A DNA stretch of 64,000 nucleotides, taken from the NCBI GenBank assembly GCA_963281255.1, contig OY725488.1, forward strand, positions 620,001 through 684,000. Direction: 5' to 3'. A model generated the notes under the pieces. The model saw only the letters and a program-made list of their open reading frames with translations. It was not told the DNA's origin and searched no databases. This document shows, one piece after another, positions 22,601 to 30,900 of the stretch. The DNA comes from Aphrocallistes beatrix. Its lineage: Eukaryota; Porifera; Hexactinellida; Sceptrulophora; Aphrocallistidae. Every line of letters starts with the position of its first letter. Position 1 is the stretch's first letter. The translations under genes were made by a program, and so were the position numbers.

Positions 22601-23626
22601 TAAGTATTGTTTATTTTTTCACACATCTGATCACTATCTAAAGTGTTAATGGCCATCTTATCACTTAATTATTTAATTGTATTATCTTATTTTATTTTAA
22701 ATTTTACTCTAGGTATTTTGAGTCAAAGGAAAATCTGGTCATATCTGCTTGTACTGGGATGGGGTCTCCCTCTGCCTATCGTCATTATATCTATAAGTGT
22801 GAAACAAGATGATTACGTAGGAAACAATACAGGACGTTGCTGGATATCGAGTGAATCAGATCTTATCTGGTCGTTCTTAGGTCCTGTGTTTCTAATTCTG
22901 TTCATAAATGCGATTATCCTCATCAGCAGTGCTATCCTTATTTGCACTGCACCCAAACAACTGAGTGTTTTAAAGCAGTTTCGTGGAGATGTCCTTAGTG
23001 CTATTATCCTAACGCCAGTATTAGGTTTACCATGGATTGTATCCCTCACCAAGTTTGTAACACTATCTATTCATAATATATCAGCATATAGGATAATAGA
23101 TACCTTTTCTGATCCGTTGTTCATTTGTTTGAATGCTCCTCCTGCAATAATATTCTTTTTCATAATACTTAATCAATTCAGAAAGAAGGGCCATTCAACT
23201 GACTCTTCGACTATTAAAGCTGAGAGTAAAGCAAACACTAACTCTTTGGGAGATCGAGAGTATTCGGAAGCAAAAGACCCAGAGCCAATATATGATGAAA
23301 TCAAAATGAATTTAGAACCTTGTGTTGAGAAAAACAAAGATGCTGTCTCTTCTTACGAAAATTATTTTTCAAATTCAACTGCTTATCAAAACGCAGCAAA
23401 TAATAAACGAGGCCATGTTTCAACCGAAAAACTCCTGATCAAACAAGATCTGGCCATATTCAACCCTCTCTACGACCCAATTGACAATGGCAAGATCACT
23501 CTTCTTGCTTTGGAAGAAGCTTTGCCTCGTGGTTCACCCACATTTGAGCGAAAAGGCCTTAATAGACGAAGCATTCTTAAGAAATCCAAATCTCTAAACT
23601 TCCTTAAAGCAAATTCTAACTGCTAA
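4559..23626 (+). CDS. Receptor A: giant adhesion GPCR (CTLD-FN3x20-Ig-GAIN-GPS-7TM)
   Basis: Complete gene of 27 exons; joined exon lengths total 9153 nt, giving 3050 aa plus stop with frame preserved throughout. Layout by residue: signal peptide 1-16; C-type lectin domain 17-138; 20 FN3 domains 139-2198; Ig domain and linker 2199-2410; GAIN-like region 2411-2575; GPS with H-L-T cleavage tripeptide at about 2626-2628; seven transmembrane helices from about 2640; cytoplasmic tail to 3050. The 7TM has adhesion/family B2 hallmarks: a Trp-rich TM3 (HYTWLSVFSW), TM4 LGWGLPLP, extracellular loop 2 RCWIS...IWSFLGPV, and TM6 GLPW. It is expected at the plasma membrane as a self-cleaved receptor with a very long adhesive N-terminal fragment. 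Ligand and G-protein partner cannot be inferred. Start chosen because the Met opens a hydrophobic signal peptide with the same 49-nt exon length as in genes B and C. Confidence 0.88.
4813..5178 (+). CDS. Receptor A exon 2: C-type lectin-like domain
   Basis: A single 366-nt exon encodes a compact CTLD with six cysteines in long-form order: N-C-D, G-T-C-Y-E-H-F, S-S-C-V-S-W-G-G-E-L-V, T-V-C-G-Y, S-L-C and Y-I-C at the end. The W-x-D-A-x-x-x-C and G-G-E-L-V-S-L segments are classical. The EPN/QPD and WND calcium/sugar motifs are not visible, so canonical calcium-dependent sugar binding is not supported. Several N-x-S/T sites are present. The exon is nearly identical to its counterparts in genes B and C. 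Confidence 0.88.
5249..8174 (+). CDS. Receptor A FN3 exons 1-6
   Basis: Exons: 5249-5551, 5618-5902, 6718-7029, 7093-7401, 7492-7803 and 7866-8174. FN3-1 (P-C-S-A-P-G-N-L) and FN3-2 (shorter, 95 aa) form a module with the CTLD that recurs in genes B and C. From FN3-3 the domains alternate between class S (starts P-S-S-S-V-R-D-L, contains NDLNGxLLNYS and GIEIDT) and class T (P-T-S-F-S-A-N-A, contains WEPPPPYH and GVERDT). Confidence 0.9.
5903..6717. other. Long intron between FN3-2 and FN3-3 of receptor A
   Basis: 815-bp AT-rich intron. It is clearly homologous over its length to the gene B intron 26257-27018, but diverged by indels. No gene is seen; the frame at 6060-6254 is not conserved in the gene B copy. 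Confidence 0.7.
8454..8670 (+). repeat. Left long inverted repeat of the P-like transposon
   Basis: Pairs with 12528-12745 in reverse complement. Shared blocks include TTTCTGCGGTTTTAACACC, CATATATGGTCATCCCGTTA and CCATATATGGTGATAATATC. Two related subunits inside the arm (a gcggtttt-acacc-ccatatatgg core near 8468 and near 8625) give it an internally repeated, Foldback-like structure. Confidence 0.8.
8931..9498. mobile_element. Mariner/Tc1-type MITE with ~145-bp inverted repeats
   Basis: The 568-bp element starts CGAGGGTCACTCGATAAGTT and ends with the imperfect complement (…GACCTCG). It is flanked by TA on both sides (8929-8930 and 9499-9500), the Tc1/mariner insertion signature. Arms run inward about 145 bp and include GAGCCTGGAGTAGTT and AAGTTTCTAAAATATT. 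It has no coding capacity of its own. It is inserted just 3' of the decayed transposase of the host element. Confidence 0.75.
9503..12030 (-). pseudogene. P-element/THAP9-like transposase, decayed
   Basis: Minus-strand open segments read N- to C-terminally: 11921-11574, 11394-11065, 11107-10787, 10790-10296, 10287-9760 and 9793-9503. The upstream part (about 12030-11820) shows a THAP-like pattern (HGFPSNPEE, RWKNKLP, then SAKHWTPDCPKK and PTVPHSIVG) interrupted by a stop and a frame change. The middle has MHIKPGSQYQGKYLIG and YVFGLMSDNLSVNQ, typical of the P-element catalytic core. The C-terminal part has SSDRTEGEFGIYRQSSGG, matching the conserved D-x-x-E-x-x-F-x-x-x-R segment of THAP9/P transposases, and ends ARGGLSFPP. 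Some frame changes could be introns, but the in-frame stop in the THAP region suggests an inactive copy. Unrelated to receptor function. Confidence 0.72.
12031..12202. repeat. Cluster of GTCCCG words at the 5' end of the transposase
   Basis: GTCCCG occurs at about 12031, 12050, 12093, 12124, 12175 and 12197, with a variant GTCCCA near 12165 and an inverted GCGGGAC at 12043. Most copies are followed by a T-rich tract. It lies between the transposase start and the right inverted repeat, where subterminal transposase-binding repeats would be expected. Confidence 0.5.
12528..12745 (-). repeat. Right long inverted repeat of the P-like transposon
   Basis: Reverse-complement partner of 8454-8670 at high identity. 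A further partial subunit (CTATTCAACAATAATACAT, near 12802) continues outward, so the arm contains repeated subunits. Confidence 0.8.
12893..18337 (+). CDS. Receptor A FN3 exons 7-17
   Basis: Exons: 12893-13204, 13264-13572, 14234-14545, 14610-14918, 15057-15368, 15686-15994, 16083-16385, 16448-16753, 16814-17125, 17579-17887 and 18026-18337. Class order is S,T,S,T,S,T,K,G,S,T,S. Class K begins P-K-G-A-P-R and has WVVPNPDDLNG; class G begins A-P-T-G-P-P and has WKPPLYPEQNG. Exons 14610-14918 and 15057-15368, with the intron between them, are almost identical to 17579-17887 and 18026-18337. FN3-17 ends in an altered motif (R-T-F-G) instead of the usual T-N-Q-D-G. Confidence 0.9.
13573..14233. 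other. Intron with a short direct tandem repeat
   Basis: 661-bp intron. About 13769-13804 holds a tandem duplication of an 18-bp unit (CTCTATAAAACTTTTT). Nothing else is recognised. Confidence 0.6.
15369..15685. other. Intron homologous to part of a gene B intron
   Basis: 317-bp intron after FN3-11. Its sequence (for example AATAATTTAGTATAC and ATAAGTGCTAGAAGTGT) reappears in the gene B intron 27331-28063, where an interspersed repeat is inserted. No gene is seen. Confidence 0.75.
17126..17578. other. Intron, no recognised content
   Basis: 453-bp AT-rich intron between FN3-15 and FN3-16 of receptor A. No repeat or gene is recognised. Confidence 0.6.
18554..20224 (+). CDS. Receptor A FN3 exons 18-20 (membrane-proximal FN3s)
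   Basis: Exons 18554-18868, 18945-19256 and 19907-20224. These three domains are distinct from the repetitive classes: P-S-D-P-P-L-D with NVYFQNG; G-P-S-K-S-P-R-N with WEPPEEEFING; P-T-A-P-V-Q-N with HWEDVPFQEQNG. The same three, in the same order, precede the Ig exon in gene B (33197-34289). Gene C has related but diverged versions (55856-58233). They are the stable, non-amplified end of the FN3 array. Confidence 0.88.
19270..19856 (+). repeat. Interspersed repeat with GC-rich 3' end (family R1, copy 1)
   Basis: Fills the intron between FN3-19 and FN3-20. It begins near CGAATTGATAGAAGAACT, contains ATGTAGGTGTCAAACGATGAATC, and ends with a GC-rich segment (GGCGCCCGTAGGGCGACTC … GCGTACTTG). 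The orthologous gene B intron (33900-33971, 72 bp) lacks it, so this is a filled site against an empty one. It is related to copies at 27365, 34325 and 56205. Confidence 0.7.
20304..20938 (+). CDS. Receptor A Ig-domain exon with linker
   Basis: 635-nt exon, phase 1 in, phase 0 out. The first ~90 aa form an Ig-like domain: Y-S-C-A-A-E-G-N-P, V-R-W-Y-R-D and N-V-F-V-C-V-A-R-N supply the Cys...Trp...Cys core. A D/T/N-rich linker follows, then an N-glycosylation-rich segment (N-E-T-V-N-G-T-S-N-G-T) that probably starts the GAIN domain. It marks the switch from phase-1 FN3 exons to phase-0 GAIN exons. Confidence 0.85.
20582..20650 (+). repeat. In-frame IDTN-type minisatellite in the Ig-GAIN linker
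   Basis: Tandem GATACAAA/GATACCGAT-like units encode repeated D-T-N/I-D-T motifs. Gene B has only one or two units at the same place (a 36-nt in-frame difference). Confidence 0.7.
21022..21600 (+). CDS. Receptor A GAIN-like region, two exons
   Basis: Exons 21022-21318 (99 codons) and 21403-21600 (66 codons), both phase 0-0. The first contains the helical-looking segment AIRAIDILVPKIIS and ends V-V-I-P-T-E-L-F, resembling the GAIN motif 'v-x-I-P-x-x-l-f'. The second contains TTTVILASRKDMSGIISVIL. The region sits directly before the GPS, where a GAIN domain is expected. The assignment rests on position and pattern; sequence conservation of this fold is low. Confidence 0.7.
21765..22278 (+). 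CDS. Receptor A GPS motif and TM1-TM3 exon
   Basis: The GPS is C-L-S-L-D…W-S-S-D-G-V…T-M-C-T-S-N-H-L-T-S-F-A-V-L. The H-L-T tripeptide (21915-21923) is the site where autoproteolysis would occur between L and T. Only two of the usual four cysteines remain. TM1 starts near IISSTFSYILLSISF, TM2 near MNILYLNYAIALTLG and TM3 near ILCTIVGVFLHYTW. The exon ends in phase 1. Confidence 0.88.
22279..22712. other. Intron within the 7TM region
   Basis: 434-bp intron between TM3 and TM4, at the same position as in genes B (37574-37850) and C (62713-62780). No gene is seen. Confidence 0.7.
22713..23626 (+). CDS. Receptor A TM4-TM7 and cytoplasmic tail exon
   Basis: Encodes GILSQRKIWSYLLVLGWG (TM4), the extracellular loop RCWISSESD, TM5 (VFLILFINAIILISS), TM6 (VLSAIILTPVLGLPW) and TM7 (DPLFICLNAPPAIIFFFIIL). 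The ~130-residue tail carries D-P-E-P-I-Y-D-E-I and F-N-P-L-Y-D-P-I-D, the latter an NPxY-type motif. The C-terminus is basic and serine-rich. Stop TAA at 23624-23626. Confidence 0.88.
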
Positions 23627-23895
23627 CTTAAAGGTTCCTAAAAACAGTTTTAGTTAAGGAATCATCAGAATGATGCATATTCGTAAGTTTGTATATTTGT
23701 AGTGTGTTAATAGCTGATAAAAAATTCCAATAGGGTTTTGTGTTGTATAAATACTTAATGACACATCAATAGTATTTTGTTGTGAATGAGGAGTGCTACT
23801 ATATATTTGTATTACTATATTATTTCTCTACATATGTGGTATTTGGTGATTTATCTGGATGTTACGTATGTTGGTATGAATTAATTAATAATCAA

Positions 23896-23905
23896 AATAA
23901 ATAAA
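23896..23905 (+). terminator. Overlapping polyadenylation signals of receptor A
   Basis: Two overlapping AATAAA hexamers (23896-23901 and 23900-23905) lie about 270 bp after the receptor A stop codon, the first such pair downstream. Confidence 0.5.
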
Positions 23906-24831
23906 CTGTTAAGTTAGTAGACATACGTATCAATACAATTAAATTTGTAAATCATTTTTGCATCTTTTTTTATTTATTTTATCGAACTCCATCTCGGGTT
24001 GAGCAAAGAACAGTTTCTATTCATTACAATTTCTGACACATGTAATGCTAGAATGCTGTAAATACCAAACAATTTATATGATAATTCCTAGATTAGCAAT
24101 CCTCCTCGAAATTAGCATTTCATTAACTAGTCTCTACTTTCATTTGACATCAAAGATAGTCTCAAGAAAGGGGACCGGAGCAGACCTAGAAGTTCATCCG
24201 AATCTTCACTCAGCCTAAAAGAAGCAAATGCCGAATATCAGATAGGACCAGGTAGGATTGAAAGGTTCGTATTAAATACGTGTCTTGTTATAATTTTTTT
24301 CAAATCAGTTAAAGAATTGGCATGAGTAAATTATTGTATGCAAATTGGTATGTAGGTGCTAAATTGTAAGTTTAAGTTTTCAACTTCTGAGCCAAGTTTG
24401 AATGTTTGAAGAAACTGCGAACGCAGAAAGTTTTTCGAAAAAATAAGGTTACAATGAATATAGAATCTTTAAGGACCTGGAAAAACCTGAAATAGAATGC
24501 ATGTTAGTTAATTGTAAACGGATAAAATGCACGTATGCAAAATCTCTCCCAATTATTCTTGAGAATGATGGTAAAACCATGCCCTCTCAAAACCCTGTAA
24601 TAAATTCTAGCCCCTGGGCACCGCGCCAGGTTTAAACCACAGATTTTCTGTTATTATATCGCAAATGTTTCAAGATTTCATTAATTTATTATGTGGACGT
24701 ACTGTAAAATTAAGTTGGTTCCCAACTAAAGCATTCGAATTATAGAACTGAATTGAGAATTACACTAAGACTTATTACTGATATCTTATTACTAATAGTA
24801 GTTCACAGTTGCTGATACATAATTATAACAG

Positions 24832-24838
24832 TATAAAT
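24832..24838 (+). promoter_or_regulatory. TATA-like box upstream of receptor B
   Basis: TATAAAT, 77 bp before the ATG, with the same spacing and local context as in receptor A. Confidence 0.4.
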
Positions 24839-24908
24839 ATCAATAGGATTATACTTATAGTATTAATTAAAGCATTCTTTAAACGAGTAATTTCAACTTT
24901 TAAATTGA

Positions 24909-24957
24909 ATGAGAGCAACTGTTATACTCCTCCTGGTTACATTGTTGTGTTATCAAG
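24909..24957 (+). CDS. Receptor B exon 1: signal peptide
   Basis: 49-nt exon encoding MRATVILLLVTLLCYQ, ending in phase 1 at gtagat. It is the paralogue of receptor A exon 1. Confidence 0.78.
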
Positions 24958-27900
24958 GTAGATCTCACGATAGGACAAATACATATCTACTATATTATTT
25001 AATATTTATATTCGTTGTCTTCACCAACTGCTTTAATTTCAAAGAACATTTCCAATATACTTTGTACTTGCAACGAATGACTACTTCTGATCCAACTGAT
25101 TCAGCTATACCTGTACGTATTTTGAATAAATGTTATATGTATTTATAACAACAATTTCTGTAGTAACCTCATCCACTGATTCTAATCTGCTAAACTGCGA
25201 CCTAATCTTTGATGGGACTTGTTATGAACATTTCACACAACTGATAAGTTGGACAGATGCTAACTCCAGCTGTGTCAGCTGGGGTGGAGAATTAGTCAGT
25301 CTCTACTCACAAACTCTCATTAACATTCTTCCCAATCTCTTTAATGCTTCTTCATGGACGTCTGCAAACAATTTCTACTCAAACTTTACATTAAAATGGT
25401 TTAATGGTAGCAGAGTGGAGTTAACGACTGTTAATTTGACGAGCACTGTGTGTGGGTATCTATCTGGGAATGGTGTATTCCAGACTTCTCTTTGTAACAT
25501 CACTCGTAGTTACATCTGCAGCAAACAAGGTGAGTGTTGGATGGTTGTTGCTTCTTAAAGTATCACAAGATTATTGTTCATATTTTGTTGTTATTGCAGT
25601 GGTTTTGAGACCTTGTTCTGCTCCTGGTAACCTATCGGGCGTTGTTGTGAACTCGACGAGTGTGCTGGTATCATGGACACCTCTTCCTGTGTCTGAGCAG
25701 AATGGAGCTTTGACGAATTACAGACTGACTTACTCTGGAGTGGAGCTGGACAGAGAAGAAGTGATACACATCCTGTCATCTACCGCTCTAACATATAACG
25801 TTACAGGATTAGAAGAAGGAACTGAATACAGAATTTCGTTAGCAGCATTGACGAATGCTGGTGCTGGACCAGAAACATCAATAACTGTCTCCACATCTGA
25901 ATCATGTAAGCATATAATGATTCGCTATTAATCAATTAACATGCGGCTATTGTCTATTTACTGCAATTTAGTGCCAAGCGGGAATGTACAAGATTTGACA
26001 TTTGTATCAGTAAAGAGCAGAGAGTTGGTTGTCTCATGGAGACCTCCAGTTGCTATTCTCCAGAACGGCGTGATAACTGAGTACAGGGTAGTGTTGAACA
26101 CTGACTCTGAAATGGTGTCAGACACGAGGACACTGTCTCTATGCTACTCCCTATCAGATCTGAATTCTCACGTGAACTATAGTGTGAGTGTGTCTGCTGT
26201 GAACTCTGTTGGAGAGGGACCTTCTCTCTCTATCACTCAACTCACTGAATCAGAAGGTAGATAGCTATTAATAAGTTAACTTATGTTCAAGATGAGATTT
26301 TTTTTCTGGTTTATCCGTCTGATAGAGATAGAGAGTGAAAACTCTTTGATAGATGAGTAGTACACGCACGTATTGAATATTATAATAACTGGTACTCTAT
26401 GTAGATCAGAAATAACCCTTAGAAGGGTCAATTTTATCGAATTTCACTTTTGTGCCAAGAATAAATGACTCAATCTTGTGCTTACACTGGTCATATCATG
26501 TAAGGTGTAATATCTAGTTTCTATTCTTTTAGCCATTGTTTGCTTACTTACAATTCAATTTTGATTACAAACTTTTTAAGGAATCATGTTATCATGTAAC
26601 ATGTGAGCAAAAGAGTTGAAAAGTGAGAAGAACTTTTAAAATATTTGTTTACTACATTGTCTAACATCACAAGTGCAAAATCTTATTTTCTCTCCATAAA
26701 TGCACATAGCACTATGATGCAATAGCAAGATGTTATGGAAGAAATTAGCATAGACATTATCGTCGTCCTGCAACTTTTTTATTAATGCTGTTGGACCATT
26801 TGTATTTATTTCTTATTTATTGACAACTTGAAAACATTTCCCCTATTTACCATGCATAGCATACCTCATACTATTTTAGTCTATCTCTATGAGTTTGTAT
26901 GTATCCAATGTTGTATCTTCGGGTATACTATGCATATACGTAGTGATTATTCTAAATTCTAAATTAGTTTGAAATACTTACGGCGTAACACGAATTCATA
27001 GAATTTTTATTCGACTAGCTCCATCTTCTTCTGTCCGTGACCTAACAACCTCCACAACACAGCTGAATGCTACATCCATCCTCGTGAGTTGGAAGGTACC
27101 AGTTCTGAATGATCTGAACGGAATTCTCCTCAACTACTCTGTCACCTACTCCGGCATAGAGATTGACACAGCTGCTAGAGTCGTCTACTTATCTAATCCT
27201 GATTTTGGAGATCAATCATTCATCCTAACAAATCTGGAGGAATACACAACTTATTCAATTAACATTTCTGTTTACACGAAAGTGGGTAAAGGTCCTGATG
27301 CTATTGTAACGCAGAGAACTAATCAAGATGGTGAGTTTTTTTCTGTTCGATATATCTTATATATTAAAAATTTTTATTGTTTGTTTGTTTGTCCGAATTG
27401 ATTGAAGAATTGGCAAGTCGTAGAGATACGAAAATTGGCATGTAGGTGTCAAATGATGAATCTACGATTAAGTTCGAAAATCTAAGCGAAACCCCTACAC
27501 CGCTTCAAAAATTCTTTGTTCACTTTTGTTTACAATAGATATATAAAGTATACAAATTACAAAGCTATGAAAGAGACTAGCTTCTAACGATTGACATGGG
27601 TTTTTAGGGATGTAATATCATATTTTCAGATCCATATGAGAAATTATTGGTTAACTTTTGTTTACAATATTTATATAAATTAAACAAAAACGCGACTCTG
27701 CGGACACACAGTGTCCGCAAGCCGCGCAGCGCAAGTAAGCGAAGCGCACTTGTACGTATTATGTTAAATAATTTAGTATCCATTATAACGAAGTTGTTTT
27801 ATAAGTGCTAGAAGTGTTTTTATTTTATTGAGATACGATTTTAATATCTACACTAACAAACCATGAATTTATTGAATCAACATTCCAACGATATCAGCGT

Positions 27901-30900
27901 ATCATATGTTTGGTTGAAATTTGTTCAGTTTTGATTAATCATTGAAATGATATTAATTTATCTATTTCGACAAATATTACATACTTAGTATTATTGTTGT
28001 AAATTTTATTTCCCAGTGTAGATGAATATATTTATGATATTTTGTTTTGTTTTGTTTCTTCAGCTCCAACTGCTGTTCCGACCAATTTCAAGGTCCGTGC
28101 TATTTCTTCAACCATTGTGGATGTGACTTGGGATCCTCCTCCCATCTACGATCAGAACGGGATCATTACAAACTACACATTCACATACAGAGGTGTTGAG
28201 AGAGACACAAAGCTGGTTGCCTATGTGATTCCAGTTGTGAACGGTAGCAGTTATGATGAGCCTGTAATGTTTGATCTTGAAGAGAACACTGAATACATGG
28301 TCACAGTGAGAGCTAGCACTATTGTTGGGAATGGTCCTGTAGCAAGTCTGGAAGTACTCACACCAGAAGAAGGTTAGTTCACACAACATACTTACTTACA
28401 AGATACCTTTTGATTTGGAGAAATTATTAATTAATAACTCGTTTCTTTGTTTAGTACCTAAGGGTGCTCCAAGAGAATTGAAAGCCACTGCTCTGAATAA
28501 CACCGCAATTCTCATCACATGGGTTGTGCCAAATCCAGACGATCTGGATGGTAATCTGACTGGATACCAAGTAGACTATTTCGGATTTATCATTGACACA
28601 GATGAGAAGAGTGTAATTATCAACACGACAAGTTTAGAAGACCAATCTCTAATTCTATCTCAACTAGAAGATTTCACAGTTTATGAAATCTCAGTGAAAG
28701 CTAAGACGATTGGTTTAGGACCTAAATCTGAGATTCAGAGGCGTACAGAAGAATCAGGTTAGTTACTTTTGTAGTGTGTGTTATTTGTGAATCAATTTGT
28801 TATTATTTTTATTTCTTAGCTCCCACTGGTCCTCCAACTAACTTCACTGCCACAGCTCTTGACACCCGCACAATCTACATCACGTGGAAACCTCCTCTCT
28901 ATCCAGAACAGAATGGATTACTAACTTATTACAATGTTACTTATGGAGGCGTTGAGCGAGACACAATAACTCGCGTTGAAATTTTCACTCAATTTAACCG
29001 TTCGAACACTTCACTAACCGTGACTGACTTAGAAGAAGCGACGACATTTACTATTTCCATTCAAGCTAGCACTATGACTGGACCTGGTCCTGTCACGTGG
29101 ATAAATGTGACAACTCCTGAAGATGGTGAGTATATCTAAACGGGATAGTGCAGTGTTCTCCTGTATATTTACTTAATTTCCTTAGTTCCATCTTCCTCTG
29201 TCCGTAACCTAACGACCTCCACAGCACAACTGAATGCCACATCAATTTTTGTTAAATGGCGTGTGCCAATTCTGAATGATTTGAACGGATTTCTACTCAA
29301 TTACTCTATCAACTATTCTGGTATCGAGATTGACACAGTTCCCAGAAGTATCTACTTGTCTAATCCTGGATTTGGAGATCAGTCATATACTCTTACAAAT
29401 CTGGAAGAATACACAACTTATTTTATTAACATTTCTTCTTACACGAAATTAGGCAAAGGTCCAGATGCTATTGTTAGACAAAGAACTAATCAAGATAGTA
29501 AGTTTAATTGGCTCATTTTGAATTTGTAAAATATTCGCTGAAGGACTTAGGTCTCAGGTGTTTGTTCTAAATCTTGGGGTATTTCTGAAACTTTTTTTTC
29601 AATTTTCTCCTTAAAATATTTATTTACTTTTTTTTTATAATATGATACAGTGAAGATTGGATATAACGACGTACCATCGGGCAAGAGAAAAATGTCGTTA
29701 TTTGCGATCTGTCACTATATCCGATCTTAGGGTCACACACACAATATACGCTTAGTTCGCTCTGGGCAAGGAAAAATGGTCGCTATTTGCGATTTGTCGT
29801 TATATCCAATTTTCACTGTATATATGACACTCTGATCACTTGCTATCAACCAAATTTTATTTATTTCAAATACATTTACTGAGAAAAAACTGATCAACTC
29901 TGCCCAGAGTATTATGCAGCCCTCCAGAGATACGCTCCAAATCTCAAGTTCCTAAATTTCACACGCCTAGATCGATAAATAACATTATAGTATACGGTAA
30001 ATAGGGTAATATTCTAAATTTTCACGCTCCTAAACACTTTTAGGTTTATAATTAATCATTGTGGATAAATAGCAACAAATATAAAGTTGTTTTCACCAAC
30101 TCACGTGTCTTTTTTGTCCTTAGCTAATAAATAGTATTGAATAACAGCAATTACTACGTACAAATTATCCATTGGTTAATTAGCCATAATCATGTCTAAC
30201 TTTCTGTGTGTAATGGATATCTCCAATAAGTAAATACATAATGCTACTTTAATGTTAAATGCTTGGTATTTATAGAAATAAAAACCACCTCCAGCTCCTG
30301 ATTTCCCGGGATTTTTCTGATTATATTTGTGACCTAGTGAATGCTCATTCTAAGTACGCGCCACTCTTCTTCTGTAATTCGTTTAGTGCTTTCCCTGAAA
30401 TGTGAATAGTAGTACGTGGATTGAGAAAAATCCCCATTGATCTATCTTTGTTGATTTCAGCAATTTGATACATAATAAAACAGATGAATTAATCTAATGG
30501 GTTTCTTTGTTAAAATTCCCCTTATCTCATCAAGAATTAAGTATGGTTAAATAGATATATTTGGCCGTATTTTATTCAAGTTTGTTCTATTTTATTGATT
30601 TCTCTGACTATGCTTCATCGTTTCCCACTTTTAAAACATTTCTCTAACTCAGAGGAATTAGTTGTCTACATAATGCAGGTCCTTATGTTCGTAGGGGGCT
30701 TTGGGTGTTTAATTTTTGCAACTACTTGGTGTGCATACTTTCTAAATCGCATCAACATCCTCAGAAAGAAAATATATTACTTGAAGAAACAAACATATCT
30801 TGAATGTTTTGATGATTTAAGAAATGCGAAGGTCGACTATATTCGGTCTTTATTCATGGTTGGCATTTCTGTTTCCGAATCATTAGCTTTTGTTAGTATT

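Larger units (their letters stand above)
23627..24908. other. Intergenic region between receptors A and B
   Basis: 1.3 kb with the receptor A 3' UTR at the left and the receptor B promoter at the right. The last ~200 bp resembles the flank of receptor A. No gene or recognised repeat in the middle. Confidence 0.7.
29498..30609. other. 5' part of a 2.7-kb receptor B intron
   Basis: Holds a pogo-like MITE (29648-29818), a segment of dispersed repeat family R2 (about 29925-30060) and the AT-rich upstream flank of the nested gene at 30610. No convincing core promoter is seen. Confidence 0.6.

Noticed and set aside
30595..30609. Upstream TTG as the start of the nested 7TM protein
   Set aside because: Eukaryotic initiation at TTG is unlikely; the ATG at 30610 is the first in frame.
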